From Rhizobium sp. R634 (GTDB lineage: Bacteria > Pseudomonadota > Alphaproteobacteria > Rhizobiales > Rhizobiaceae), in contig NZ_LOKW01000023.1 of NCBI RefSeq assembly GCF_002211305.1, forward strand, positions 310,001 to 374,000: a stretch of 64,000 bases of DNA. The letters run 5' to 3'. Shown one piece after another: positions 33,218 through 42,891 of the stretch (the stretch's first letter is position 1; every line of letters starts with the position of its first letter). Both the position numbers and the translations under genes were made by a program. The notes beneath the pieces were generated by a model. It ran no database searches, was not told where the DNA came from, and worked only from the letters and a program-made list of their open reading frames with translations.

Positions 33218-33630
33218 TGAGCTATGATCTGATCCAGACCGCAAGCGTCATACGCTATCCCTACCTGTGGGCACGGGAGGCCGAGCGCGGAGAGACGGAA
33301 GGGCGCAGGGAGCGGCCGGTCGCGGTCGGCGTAAGAATGCCGCGGCCGGACGGGGATCTGGTTCTCTTCTTTCCCATCACCACCAAGCAGCCGGAGGCGT
33401 CGCGCTTTGCCGTAGAGGTGCCCGTGATCGAAAAGCGCCGCGCCGGCCTCGATGCCGATCGCAGACTTTGGGTCATCTTCGATGAATTCAACACCGACAT
33501 CGTCGGCAATTCATTCTATCTCGAGCCCGAGCCGCCGTCCGGCCGCTTCAGCAAGGCCTTCTTCCTGCCGCTGCTGCGCGAATTCATCAGCCGCCGCAAG
33601 TCGGCCACGGAAGTCAGCCGGTTCCGCTGA
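33217..33630 (+). CDS. PemK/MazF-like toxin partner
   Basis: A 137-residue protein overlapping the antitoxin gene. The start (DLIQTASVIRYPYLWAREAERGETEGRRERPVAVGV) and the block LVLFFPITTKQPEA have the alternating strand pattern and RP-V-V / PITT motifs of PemK/MazF-type endoribonucleases. A Phd-type antitoxin upstream supports a toxin role. Similarity to PemK is by motif only; catalytic residues are not assigned with certainty. Confidence 0.65.
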   Translation: MSYDLIQTASVIRYPYLWAREAERGETEGRRERPVAVGVRMPRPDGDLVLFFPITTKQPEASRFAVEVPVIEKRRAGLDADRRLWVIFDEFNTDIVGNSFYLEPEPPSGRFSKAFFLPLLREFISRRKSATEVSRFR

Positions 33631-33664
33631 TCTGCGGCGACGAGGTACGGCCTCGCATTGATCC

Positions 33665-35584
33665 TCAAGTAATCGACTTGACGAAGCGGTTCGCCTTGGC
33701 GACCGCATCCATCTCCCTGCGCCGGAAGTAGATCGCGCGTCCGCAGCGGATCGGACTATGACCCTGCACGATGATGATTTGCTCGTCTTTGCGCATCGAC
33801 TGGGTGATTTCATGCGGCATGATCAGCGGCCGCCGTTGGAAACTGATGCTCTCGGATTTCCGCGGGCCAGCGGCCCGTTTGTCCCAACCGAGGTTGCGTG
33901 AACTGCCTTTGACCTCGACGGTCATCTCACCGCATTGGGCCGAGACGGAGCGGGCGGTGTCGAGCGCCTTGATCGCGGCATAGCTCGCGAAGGCGCAGCC
34001 CTCGATCCATGAGGTCGCGCCGTCTTTTCCGAAATGCCGTTCCAGCTGACCGACCGATTGGTACATCAGCATCATGCTGATACCGTACTTGCGGCCGCGG
34101 TCGCGGGCCTCCTCGAGAACGCGCATGTAGCCGAGCAGATCGACCTCATCGAGCATGAACAATGCCCGGCGCGTGAAAGCGCCGTCGGCCTGCATCATGG
34201 CGTTGATCAACGAGCCGATGATGACGCGGCCGATTCCGGGATAGGAGCGCAGGATCGATGCCGGGATATTGAGGAACACGTCCTTTCTGCCGCTGACGAT
34301 ATCGCTCGGTTTGAACGCGTTGCCGCAGACGAGCGCGGCATAACTGTAGAGCGAAAGCCACTGCGTATCTTTCGATGCCGTGGAATAGACGCCGCTGAAG
34401 GTCTGCTCGGTCATGTTGGTGAAGACACCAAGCGTTTCCCGGATGAAGTCCGATTGCGAGTTTTCCTGGATGTCGCGCAGCATGGCGAGCACCGAGGGCT
34501 CGGGCTCGGAAACGATCTCCCGCAAGCTTCGCAGATTCCGCCGCCCGGCATATTCCGGTGACAGCATGACGTGCGCCAGCAGCCCGGTCAGGAGATTGTG
34601 TGCCTGGCTCTGGAAATAGGATCCCGTCGAGGATTCGAAGCGCACGCTCTCCGACAGCAGCATATGCGCGATGCCGACGATATCCTCCTCCTTTTGGCTC
34701 GACGTCTCGATTCCGTCGAGCACGTTGAAGCCCATGGTTGGGTTTGTGGGATCGAGCACCATGACCTCCCGCCGGAGCGCGTTGGTGCGGTGCTCGACGA
34801 CTATGGGCGCGACCTCAGTGGAGGGATCGAGGCAGATCAGAGGTCCAGTATATTTGAGCGCTGTCGGCACGACGTTGCTGGTGGTTTTGTATCCGCCCGA
34901 TCCGGCGAAAAACAGCATATGGGTGGAATCGAAATCCTGTTTGTAGGTGAGCAATGGCGCCTTCCCGCCCTGTCCCCATGTGCTACGATCGCTTGCATCG
35001 AAGGGAAGCGCATGGACGATTTCCCTGTCGACCCGATAGCGCTCGCCGACGACGATTTCCCCATCCGGCGGAAACAGTTTTCCTGCTGCCGCCATGGGCA
35101 GCCAATCGGCATCTCCGAATATTCCACGCCGGGCACGCTTGATTTCATCCGGCACGACGACGGAGATGCGGGCGGACACAGCCACTGCCATGAAGCCGGC
35201 GACGGCGGCGATGACTGCGACCATATCAAGATAGGACAGCGCTCGATCCCACGGAACGACCCGGGCCTGCACAGCAGGTGCAAGCCGGCCGAATTCGCGC
35301 AGCGCATAGAAGGCGGCAACACCGAGAAAACACAAAAGACTTGCCATGGCGACCGGCCTTCGCCGATGCAGCGGCAAGGCCCACACGGTCAGAAGTCCGG
35401 CAAGAGGTCCGAACAGTAGAGGCGGCACAGGTGCTGCCCGCAGGAACCAGTGTTCCATCTTCCCGGACATGCCGGCGGCGAGTCCCGGCCATCGCCAGCC
35501 AACAATGTAGATTGTGATCGTGGTGACGGCGATCGGCGCCAAAACGAGCAGCAGGCTTGGATGTGGTTTGTCTCTTAGGCCCAT
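33665..35584 (-). CDS. traG: TraG/VirD4 coupling protein
   Basis: A 639-residue type IV coupling ATPase that brings the relaxosome to the T4SS. N-terminal membrane spans (LLLVLAPIAVTTITIYIVGW, AMASLLCFLGVAAFYAL and MVAVIAAVAGFMAVAV) precede the nucleotide-binding domain, with Walker A GSGGYKTTS at 228-236 and Walker B LFMLDEVD at 475-482. The YRSVGQL-like C-terminal motif (MMLMYQSVGQLERHFGK) is also present. It is the last gene of traC-traD-traG. Confidence 0.93.
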   Translation of the reverse strand: MGLRDKPHPSLLLVLAPIAVTTITIYIVGWRWPGLAAGMSGKMEHWFLRAAPVPPLLFGPLAGLLTVWALPLHRRRPVAMASLLCFLGVAAFYALREFGRLAPAVQARVVPWDRALSYLDMVAVIAAVAGFMAVAVSARISVVVPDEIKRARRGIFGDADWLPMAAAGKLFPPDGEIVVGERYRVDREIVHALPFDASDRSTWGQGGKAPLLTYKQDFDSTHMLFFAGSGGYKTTSNVVPTALKYTGPLICLDPSTEVAPIVVEHRTNALRREVMVLDPTNPTMGFNVLDGIETSSQKEEDIVGIAHMLLSESVRFESSTGSYFQSQAHNLLTGLLAHVMLSPEYAGRRNLRSLREIVSEPEPSVLAMLRDIQENSQSDFIRETLGVFTNMTEQTFSGVYSTASKDTQWLSLYSYAALVCGNAFKPSDIVSGRKDVFLNIPASILRSYPGIGRVIIGSLINAMMQADGAFTRRALFMLDEVDLLGYMRVLEEARDRGRKYGISMMLMYQSVGQLERHFGKDGATSWIEGCAFASYAAIKALDTARSVSAQCGEMTVEVKGSSRNLGWDKRAAGPRKSESISFQRRPLIMPHEITQSMRKDEQIIIVQGHSPIRCGRAIYFRRREMDAVAKANRFVKSIT

Positions 35585-35814
35585 TCCGCCGTCTCCTTGA
35601 GATGCGATGAAACGTCGGTCAGCGACGGAGCCTTGAAAGCCTCTTCGCCGATATCGCGTAGCCGCCGATGCTCAATGGAGCCTGGGACGAGCGTTGCCAT
35701 TTCAATAAGGCCGCCGAGCAGGAATGCCCTATCCGCCTTCGACAGCCCGGCTTTGACGACGATCCCGCCGAGCAGGATCATTTCGCGCGCGTCGCGCCTG
35801 CGCTCAGCCGTCAT
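35575..35814 (-). CDS. traD: TraD conjugal transfer protein
   Basis: A small protein of the rhizobial TraD type: RRDAREMILLGGIVVKAGLSKADRAFLLGGLIEMA is the family core. ATG 35814 gives 79 residues, close to the usual length of about 70; the frame stays open upstream within traC but that stretch is basic and unlike TraD. The end overlaps the traG start by 10 bp and the beginning overlaps the end of traC by 11 bp. Its role in Ti-type transfer is accessory and poorly defined. Confidence 0.75.
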   Translation of the reverse strand: MTAERRRDAREMILLGGIVVKAGLSKADRAFLLGGLIEMATLVPGSIEHRRLRDIGEEAFKAPSLTDVSSHLKETAEWA

Positions 35815-36091
35815 TTGGAACCTGCCCCTGCGCTCCAGCGCCGCTATCTCCTGATCGACGCGCTTGAGGAGCGGGGCCAGCGGCGCCTTTCCTTTCCCCC
35901 TTTCGAAATCGCGCGGCGATCTCCTCGATGATCCGATCGACCTCCTCGTCGGCGATCTCCATCTCTGCCAAGCCGGATTTCGTTGCGGCGCGGGCAAACC
36001 GCTCGGCCGATTTAACTATCAACAGACGTTTGCGTTCACGCAGCTTTTCGATCTGGGCGTCGAGATCGGAAATCGATGATTTTGTCGCCAC
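35804..36091 (-). CDS. traC: TraC relaxosome accessory protein
   Basis: A 95-residue protein started at GTG 36091, with AAGGAT upstream. It has the TraC plan: a coiled N-terminus (SISDLDAQIEKLRERKRLLIVKSAERFARAATKSGLAEMEI) and the EEVDRIIEEIAARFR helix, followed by a glycine/alanine-rich end. TraC is encoded divergently from traA across oriT in Ti-type systems and aids relaxosome function. A TATAAT box at 36132-36137 on the minus strand would start transcription about 35 nt before it. Confidence 0.8.
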   Translation of the reverse strand: MATKSSISDLDAQIEKLRERKRLLIVKSAERFARAATKSGLAEMEIADEEVDRIIEEIAARFRKGERKGAAGPAPQARRSGDSGAGAQGQVPNDG

Positions 36092-36131
36092 TGCCGGATC
36101 CTTTCCGTTTTCAGGCAATCGATACACAGCG

Positions 36132-36137
36132 ATTATA
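36132..36137 (-). promoter_or_regulatory. -10 box of traC-traD-traG
   Basis: TATAAT on the minus strand in an AT-rich island (36120-36165) between traC and oriT. The same 10-bp context (TAGTATAATC) precedes the DUF1173 gene. Confidence 0.45.
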
Positions 36138-36213
36138 CTAACTAGAATAAAATAGTAAAATGCGTTAGCGTGCAACCGGAAAAACGGCATCGGCCCTGCG
36201 GTCCGATCGGTTC

Positions 36214-36250
36214 GAGGGCGCAATATACGTCGCTGTCGCGACGTGCTTGG
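36214..36250. other. oriT, Ti/RSF1010-type nic region
   Basis: GAGGGCGCAATATACGTCGC followed by TGTC and GCGACGT: a GGGCGCA-ATATA nic-like core next to a perfect 7-bp inverted repeat, ACGTCGC (36227-36233) / GCGACGT (36238-36244). It resembles the oriT of Agrobacterium Ti plasmids, where the relaxase TraA nicks, and lies in the expected place between divergent traC and traA. Confidence 0.8.
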
Positions 36251-36267
36251 AAGGTCAGGAGACGTCA

Positions 36268-39200
36268 GTGGCGATCATGTTCGTCAGAGCGCAGGTGATC
36301 AGCAGGGGAGCGGGACGCAGTATCGTCTCGGCCGCCGCCTATCGCCACCGCGCCCGGATGATGGATGAACAGGCCGGCACCTCGTTTAGCTATCGGGGCG
36401 GAGCTGGCGAGCTGATGCATGAGGAGCTGGCCCTTCCGGATGACATCCCGGATTGGCTGCGGTCGGCGATATCAGGTCAGTCCGTCAGCAAGGCCAGCGA
36501 AGTGTTTTGGAATGCCGTCGATGGCTTCGAGACTCGGGCGGATGCGCAGCTCGCCCGCGAACTGATCATCGCGCTGCCGGAAGAACTGACCCGGGCCGAG
36601 AATATCGCGCTGGTGCGCGAATTCGTCCGCGACAATCTCACTTCGAAAGGGATGATCGCCGACTGGGTCTATCACGACAAGGACGGCAATCCGCATATCC
36701 ATCTGATGACGACGCTGCGGCCGCTGGCGAAGGAAGGGTTCGGGCCGAAGAAAGTTGCCGTCGTGGGAGAGGATGGCAAGCCGCTGCGTGTCGTCACGCC
36801 GGACCGCCCGAACGGCAAGATCGTTTATAAAGTCTGGGCGGGCGACAAGGAAACGATGAAGGCGTGGAAAATCGCATGGGCGGAGGCTGCGAACCGGCAC
36901 CTAGCGCTTGCCGGCCACGAGATCCGGCTCGACGGCCGCTCCTATGCCGAACAGGGTCTCGACGGTATCGCGCAAAAACATCTCGGGCCGGAGAAGGCGG
37001 CGCTTGCGCGAAAGGGCAGGGAGCTCCACTTCGCGCCGGCTGATCTTGCCCGCCGCCAGGAGAGGGCCGATCGGCTGCTGGCAGAGCCGGAGCTTTTGCT
37101 GAAGCAGCTCGCCAATGAGCGCTCTGCCTTCGATGAGAGGGATATCGCCAGGGCGCTGCATCGTTATGTCGACGACCCGGTCGATTTTGCCAACATCCGC
37201 GCACGCCTCATGGGGTCGGACCAATTGGTCATTCTGAAGCCGCAGGAGATCGGGGCAGAGACGGGAAAGGTGTCGGAGCCCGCCGTGTTCACCACACGGG
37301 AGATGCTGCGTATCGAATACGACATGGCACAGTCGGCGCGGGGTTTGTCGGAGCGCCACGGTTTCGGTGTTTCCGAGCGGAATGTGAAAATGGCGATCGA
37401 ACGCCTCGAGAGTGGCGATCCCAAAAATCCGTTTCGGCTCGATGCAGAGCAGGTCGATGCTGTCCGTCATGTCACCGGTGACGATGGCATTGCCGCCGTC
37501 GTCGGGCTCGCCGGCGCCGGCAAATCGACGCTGCTTGCTGCCGCACGTCTTGCCTGGGAGGGCGAGGGACACCGGGTGGTCGGTGCCGCCCTTGCCGGCA
37601 AGGCTGCGGAAGGGTTGGAAGGAAGTTCCGGCATCCGGTCGCGTACACTCGCCTCCTGGGAGCTGGTCTGGGCCAATGGCCGTGAGACGCTGCACCGCGG
37701 CGACGTCGTGGTGATCGACGAGGCCGGCATGGTCTCGTCGCAACAGATGGCCCGCGTGCTGAAGATCGTCGAACAGGCGGAGGCGAAAGTCATTCTAGTC
37801 GGCGATGCGATGCAGCTGCAGCCGATCCAGGCGGGTGCTGCCTTCCGGGCGATCAGCGAACGCATCGGTTTTGCCGAGCTTTCCGTCGTGCGACGCCAGC
37901 GCCAGGAATGGGCACGCGATGCCTCGCGTCTGTTTGCACGCGGCGAAATCGACAAGGGCCTCGACACCTATGCCAGGCGAGGCCATCTGGTCGAGGCGGG
38001 GACGCGGCAGGAGATCGTCGATCGCATCGTTGCCGATTGGAGCGATGCGCGCAGACAGGCAATCGGTCGATCTGTTGGCGAGGGCAGGAACGGCAGTCTT
38101 CGCGGCGATGAGTTGCTCGTGCTCGCCCACACCAACGCCGACGTCAAACGTCTGAACGAGGCGCTGCGATCGGTGATGACGGGTGAGGGGGCGCTCGGCG
38201 AAAGCCGCAGCTTCCGGAGCGAGCGGGGCGCACGGGAATTCGCTGCTGGCGACCGCATCATTTTCCTGGAGAACGCCCGCTTCATCGAGCCGCGCGGCCA
38301 GCGGCTCGGCCCGCAATATGTCAAGAACGGTATGCTCGGCACGGTCGTCTCCACCGGCGATGCGAAAGGCGAGGTCCTGCTGTCGGTGCGCCTCGACAAT
38401 GGCAGCAAGGTGGTCTTCGGCGAGGACAGTTATCGCAATGTCGATCATGGCTATGCCGCGACCATTCACAAGTCGCAGGGCGCGACGGTCGACCGCACCT
38501 TCGTGCTCGCGACCGGCATGATGGACCAGCATCTGACCTATGTGTCGATGACGAGGCATCGCGACCGCGCCGATCTTTATGCGGCGAAGGAGGATTTCGA
38601 GGCGAAGCCGGAATGGGGACGCAAGGCCCGCGCCGATCATGCCGCGGGTGTGACCGGCGAGCTTGTCGAAACCGGCGAAGCCAAATTCCGGCCTGACGAC
38701 GAGGATGCCGACGATAGCCCCTATGCCGACATTAGGACCGACGACCGAACCGTGCATCGGCTTTGGGGCGTGAGCCTGCCGAAGGCGCTCGAGGAGGCCA
38801 ACATCTCAGAAGGCGACACCGTCACGCTGCGCAAGGACGGCGTCGAGAAGGTCAGGGTCCAGGTTGCGGTCCTCAACGAAGTGACAGGCCAGAAGCACTA
38901 CGAGGAGAGGGAGGTCGACCGCAATGTCTGGACGGCCAAGCGGATCGAAACCGCCGAGGCTCGCCTCGAGCGCATCGAGCGGGAAAGCCATCGGCCGGAA
39001 CTCTTCAAGCAGCTCGTCGAGCGGTTGTCGCGCTCGGGCGCCAAGACGACGACGCTCGATTTTGAGAGCGAGGCAGGTTACCGGGCACATGCTGAGGATT
39101 TTGCCAGGCGCAGTGGGCTCGATCATCTCGCTTTGGCAGCGGCCGAGATGGAGGAAAGCCTGTCCCGGCGGTGGGCGTGGGTTGCCGAGAAGAGGGAGCA

Positions 39201-40893
39201 GGTGGCGAAGCTCTGGGAGCGCGCGAGCGTGGCGCTCGGCTTTGCGATCGAGCGAGAGCGACGCGCCTCCTACAATGAGGAGAGAACCGAAGCCTTGTCG
39301 CAAACGGACCTTGCCGACGTGCGCTATCTGATCGCACCGGCCACCGCCTTCTTCCGGAGCGTTGATGAGGACGCGCGGCTGGCGCAACTATCATCCCCGG
39401 CCTGGAAGGAGCGGGAACCACTCCTGCGACCTTTGCTCGAGACGATCTATCGCGACCCGGATGCCGCGCTTGCCGCCCTGAATGCGCTGGTGTCGAATCT
39501 GGGTATCGCGCCGCGCGAGCTCGCCGGCAATCTTGCCGCAGTACCGGATCGGCTTGGTCGCCTGCGTGGTTCAGACCCGATTGTCGACGGACGCGCCGCC
39601 CGCGATGAGCGCAGTGCCGCGATCGCCGCCTTGAGGGAACTCAAGCCGCTGGCGCGAGCCCACGCGACCGAGTTCCGCAGGAACGCCGATCGATTCCGCG
39701 AGCGCGAGGAGAGACGTCGGGCGCATATGTCGTTGTCGATCCCGGCGCTCTCCGAACGCGCCATGGCGCGCCTTTCGGAGATCGAGGCGGTGCGCAGCCA
39801 GGGCGGGAACGACGCTTATAAGACGGCCTTTGCGCTCGCCGCCAAAGATCGCTCGGTCGTGCAGGAGATGAAGGCAGTTAACGAGGCACTGACTGCCCGT
39901 TTCGGCTGGAGCGCCTTCACCTCGAAGGCGGATGATATCGCGGAACGCAACATGGTCGAGCGCATGCCGGAGGATGTCACCGATGAGCACCGCGGAAAGC
40001 TGACGCGGCTGTTCGAAGCCGTGCGACGCTTCGCGGAAGAGCAGCACCTCGCCGAGCGTCGGGATCGCTCACAAGTCGTCGCCGGCGCGCGTGCTGATTT
40101 CAGCAAAGAGCCAGGAAAGGAGAATGTCATGCCGTCCATGATCGCTCCCGTTACCGAGTTCAAGGTCCCGGTCGAAGAAGAGGCGCGATCTCGTGCCCTT
40201 GCTTCGCCTCTCTATCGCCAGCAGCGCGCCGCGTTGGCCGAGGTGGCACGAGTGATATGGCGCGATCCGGCCGGCGCCGTTGACAAGATCGAGGAGCTGT
40301 TCGGGAAAGGTTTTGCCGCTGATCGCATTGCTGCCGCGGTGACCAATGACCCGGCCGCCTACGGAGCCTTGCGCGGTTCCGACCGTCTCATGGACCGGAT
40401 GCTAGCATCGGGTCGGGAGCGGAAAGAGGCAGTGTTGGCCGTGGTGGAAGCAGCAAGGCGTCTGCGCATGCTTGGTGCGGCCTATATCAATGCGCTCGAT
40501 GCCGAACGCCATGCCATCACGGAAGAGCGTCGGCGTATGGCGGTTGCCATTCCTGCGCTGTCGAAGGCTGCGGAAGAGGCGCTGACGCGCCTGACCGGCG
40601 AAGCGAGGAAGGACAGCAGGATGCTCAGCGTCTCCGCCGCGTCCCTCGATCCGAACATCCGCCGGGAATTTGCCGCTGTCAACCGGGCGCTCGACGAGCG
40701 CTTTGGTCGCAATACCATCGTTCGGGGCGATAACGACCTCGCCAACATGGTGCCGCCTGTGCAGCGCCGAGCTTTCGAGGCGATGCAGGAAAGGTTGAAA
40801 GTCCTGCAGCAGACTGTTCGCCTGCAGAGTAGCGAGCAGATCATCGTTGAGCGGCGTCAACGGGCTGACCGCGCTCGCGGCATCAACCTCTGA
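36268..40893 (+). CDS. traA: TraA relaxase/helicase with two C-terminal BID-like domains
   Basis: A 1541-residue Ti/pAt-type relaxase from GTG 36268 (AGGAG seven bases upstream; start MAIMFVRAQVISRGAGRS). The MobA/MobL nicking domain has candidate Tyr25 in AAAYRHRAR and the metal-binding HIHL at 142-145. The SF1 helicase has Walker A GLAGAGKST near 416 and VIDEAGMVS near 484. The last 520 residues contain two homologous units starting at about 1021 and 1291 (IAPATAFF versus IAPVTEF, RDPDAALA versus RDPAGAV, LRGSD in both, SIPALSERA versus AIPALSKAA) that resemble BID secretion-signal domains known in rhizobial relaxases. Confidence 0.93.
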   Translation: MAIMFVRAQVISRGAGRSIVSAAAYRHRARMMDEQAGTSFSYRGGAGELMHEELALPDDIPDWLRSAISGQSVSKASEVFWNAVDGFETRADAQLARELIIALPEELTRAENIALVREFVRDNLTSKGMIADWVYHDKDGNPHIHLMTTLRPLAKEGFGPKKVAVVGEDGKPLRVVTPDRPNGKIVYKVWAGDKETMKAWKIAWAEAANRHLALAGHEIRLDGRSYAEQGLDGIAQKHLGPEKAALARKGRELHFAPADLARRQERADRLLAEPELLLKQLANERSAFDERDIARALHRYVDDPVDFANIRARLMGSDQLVILKPQEIGAETGKVSEPAVFTTREMLRIEYDMAQSARGLSERHGFGVSERNVKMAIERLESGDPKNPFRLDAEQVDAVRHVTGDDGIAAVVGLAGAGKSTLLAAARLAWEGEGHRVVGAALAGKAAEGLEGSSGIRSRTLASWELVWANGRETLHRGDVVVIDEAGMVSSQQMARVLKIVEQAEAKVILVGDAMQLQPIQAGAAFRAISERIGFAELSVVRRQRQEWARDASRLFARGEIDKGLDTYARRGHLVEAGTRQEIVDRIVADWSDARRQAIGRSVGEGRNGSLRGDELLVLAHTNADVKRLNEALRSVMTGEGALGESRSFRSERGAREFAAGDRIIFLENARFIEPRGQRLGPQYVKNGMLGTVVSTGDAKGEVLLSVRLDNGSKVVFGEDSYRNVDHGYAATIHKSQGATVDRTFVLATGMMDQHLTYVSMTRHRDRADLYAAKEDFEAKPEWGRKARADHAAGVTGELVETGEAKFRPDDEDADDSPYADIRTDDRTVHRLWGVSLPKALEEANISEGDTVTLRKDGVEKVRVQVAVLNEVTGQKHYEEREVDRNVWTAKRIETAEARLERIERESHRPELFKQLVERLSRSGAKTTTLDFESEAGYRAHAEDFARRSGLDHLALAAAEMEESLSRRWAWVAEKREQVAKLWERASVALGFAIERERRASYNEERTEALSQTDLADVRYLIAPATAFFRSVDEDARLAQLSSPAWKEREPLLRPLLETIYRDPDAALAALNALVSNLGIAPRELAGNLAAVPDRLGRLRGSDPIVDGRAARDERSAAIAALRELKPLARAHATEFRRNADRFREREERRRAHMSLSIPALSERAMARLSEIEAVRSQGGNDAYKTAFALAAKDRSVVQEMKAVNEALTARFGWSAFTSKADDIAERNMVERMPEDVTDEHRGKLTRLFEAVRRFAEEQHLAERRDRSQVVAGARADFSKEPGKENVMPSMIAPVTEFKVPVEEEARSRALASPLYRQQRAALAEVARVIWRDPAGAVDKIEELFGKGFAADRIAAAVTNDPAAYGALRGSDRLMDRMLASGRERKEAVLAVVEAARRLRMLGAAYINALDAERHAITEERRRMAVAIPALSKAAEEALTRLTGEARKDSRMLSVSAASLDPNIRREFAAVNRALDERFGRNTIVRGDNDLANMVPPVQRRAFEAMQERLKVLQQTVRLQSSEQIIVERRQRADRARGINL

Positions 40894-40994
40894 GGCTCGA
40901 AGAATCGGGGCATGAAATGGTTGGTCGGTTGGAAAAGCACGAGGAGCCGATTGGACCGAGATCGATCTTCCAATGGGTGGCGAAGCGGATGAAG

Positions 40995-41465
40995 CTATTG
41001 TTCGTCCGTTCCGCAGCGGTCATTGTAGAAGCGATTGCAGGCCTCGCCAGATCGCATGTTGTCTGCTTGACGCCACTCGATGGTCCCCTCGGACACTGAC
41101 GTGGCCAGAAACAAGCTTGCCTCCAACAGCGCGCGGATGCCACAGAATGTGACGAGGTCTCGCGCTGACACCCTGAAAAACAAGCTTTCACTGGTCGGCA
41201 CTATGATCGCGCCGCCATCTTCGAAAGTTAGAAGCCTGTCAGGTCCCATGGCGACGAGGGATTGGCAGAAGTCCTCGATTTGCGTGCAGATTATGTCGGC
41301 AACGTGCTGCGTGCGCGAGATAGCGACAAACGCTTCGGCGACGTGTACGCACTTTGAAATATCTCCCTCACCCGCCATCATTGGCGCTCGTGGCAGGATC
41401 AGATGCGCCTTGCCCGGCGGGCCAAGGTCAACGAAGTGACAGATTTCGCCAATCGATTTCTTCAT
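40995..41465 (-). CDS. Hypothetical protein near traA
   Basis: A 156-residue protein with AGGAAC upstream of ATG 41465. It begins MKKSIGEICHFVDLGPPGKAHLIL and has helical and mixed segments (EAFVAISRTQHVADIICTQIEDF, then ARDLVTFCGIRALLEASLFLATSV), with three or four cysteines. No membrane span or known motif. It converges with traA. I do not recognise it; the ribosome site and coherent composition make a real gene likely. Confidence 0.55.
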   Translation of the reverse strand: MKKSIGEICHFVDLGPPGKAHLILPRAPMMAGEGDISKCVHVAEAFVAISRTQHVADIICTQIEDFCQSLVAMGPDRLLTFEDGGAIIVPTSESLFFRVSARDLVTFCGIRALLEASLFLATSVSEGTIEWRQADNMRSGEACNRFYNDRCGTDEQ

Positions 41466-41622
41466 GCTGTTCCTGCGTGTTTGGAGAAAAAAATTGTCGA
41501 GACGGAGAAGCGCTCGACGCTGCTCAACGTCGCATTCTGCAGATGCAAAGGTTGTTGCAGCTGGTGTTCGTGAAAAGATGGGGCAGTTGCGCTCATGCGA
41601 CGGTCAAGACTGAGTGAGATCG

Positions 41623-42699
41623 CTAAAGAGTCCAGGATTGCCCCGATAGCCGCCTTGCTTCGGATTCTGGGTAAAGGCGGTAAGGAAGGTCCGCATAGAC
41701 ATATTCTGCCGGAATCGCGGGTGGGGACAGCTTCGATAGGAACAGGTCGAGATTCTCCTGACTGTTGCTGGAGACAAGCGTGTAGAAATTGCCGCTGTTC
41801 CAGGTGACGAATGAGTGTACGAAGAACCGGCGTAGTGCTTCGCCCATCTTCGAAAGGGTGACTTCGTTTCGATCCATTCGTGTCAGCACCGTCTCTTCCT
41901 TCGCGCGAATGTCTGACGCGCTGAAGAAGCGGGCTTTGAAGCTATGGTCCTTCTGGCGTTCCCGTCGCCGATATTCCTCGTCGTCTTCATGCCTGAACTT
42001 CTCCACGAACATGAAGAGCCCGTTGGTCTTGAGATGCTGCGAGACGAAACGGATCTGATCGAAGCGATTTGGTGAATACATCTGGAAAGTCGTGTCCTCG
42101 AGGATGATATCGAAACCGCCGCCAAACTTTCGAAGCTCCACGTCTTCTTGGATCCTTTGCGATGTCAGATGATGAAATGGTCCGTGGAAAAACATGGCGT
42201 GAGGAGGAACGCCATAGGCATAGAAGCTTCTGAGGTTCTCGACGTTGGGACTGCAGGACAGTGTTTCTATCCTGCCATTGCCAAGTTCGCCGATCACACG
42301 GGCCATCGTCCCCTCGGCTGTGCCTAGAGTGTAGAGCTTCAACTGCCCCTTTCTGGCGCGCGAATATTTGAGGATCGCGCTGCCCATGCGGCACTCTTCT
42401 TCGAACCGGTAGGGTATGCTGCTCAAGTAGTGCTTGTCGAACGGACCTTGGCGCAGCGGATGAAGGGCTGAAAAGCGCCTGAACGTCATGTCTACTGGGA
42501 ACAAGCGGCGATCGAGCTCAGGCGATCTAACAGGCATTCCAGCCTCTCCGGACGCGGTTGTCGAAAAGAATTCCGAAAGCTCGTTAAGACGAGGTGCGCG
42601 GTCGCACTCCTCAATGAAGTCGGCAAATTCACGCATGCGAAAGCCTGCCTTTCTCTCGCACCATCGCGTTTTCAGGTTTTCAGGGAGGAAATCGCGCAT
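41623..42699 (-). CDS. SAM-dependent methyltransferase-like protein
   Basis: A 358-residue protein with a class I methyltransferase core: motif I as LYTLGTAEGTMARVIGE (residues 122-138), the acidic SAM-ribose position replaced by SCSPNVENL, and the motif IV-like FDIILEDTTFQMYS at 196-209, followed by FVSQHLKTNGLFMFVEKF. The N-terminal 110 residues (FADFIEECDRAPRLNELSEFF; PFDKHYLSSIPYRFEEE) are a separate helical region. The substrate is unknown. It is divergent from the AraC/MFS/468-residue genes, which suggests a shared pathway. Start ATG 42699 has only a weak ribosome site. Confidence 0.7.
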   Translation of the reverse strand: MRDFLPENLKTRWCERKAGFRMREFADFIEECDRAPRLNELSEFFSTTASGEAGMPVRSPELDRRLFPVDMTFRRFSALHPLRQGPFDKHYLSSIPYRFEEECRMGSAILKYSRARKGQLKLYTLGTAEGTMARVIGELGNGRIETLSCSPNVENLRSFYAYGVPPHAMFFHGPFHHLTSQRIQEDVELRKFGGGFDIILEDTTFQMYSPNRFDQIRFVSQHLKTNGLFMFVEKFRHEDDEEYRRRERQKDHSFKARFFSASDIRAKEETVLTRMDRNEVTLSKMGEALRRFFVHSFVTWNSGNFYTLVSSNSQENLDLFLSKLSPPAIPAEYVYADLPYRLYPESEARRLSGQSWTL

Positions 42700-42891
42700 C
42701 CCGAAAAGATTGCGCCCTCAGCGACGATGCTCCCAGAAGATGATCGTGATCATCATGTTTTCGCATCCACGATTTTGATCGGGTTTCACGAAATTGACAT
42801 GAAATTCGACCTGAGGTTAAAGCCAGGTTTTTTAGCAACTTCGGGTGAGCTAGGCTCGCTGCCTGCGGTCTTTTGAGGAGCAGCTACTCGA
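42700..42891. promoter_or_regulatory. Divergent promoter region of the methyltransferase and AraC genes
   Basis: 192 bp of lower GC between the two starts, with GAGGAG at 42875-42880 before the AraC-side start. The AraC regulator probably acts here; no specific site is clear. Confidence 0.4.

Noticed and set aside
41466..41622. Short frame with an RILQMQRLLQLV helix between the 40995 and 41623 genes
   Set aside because: No start signal, no known family and too short to support.
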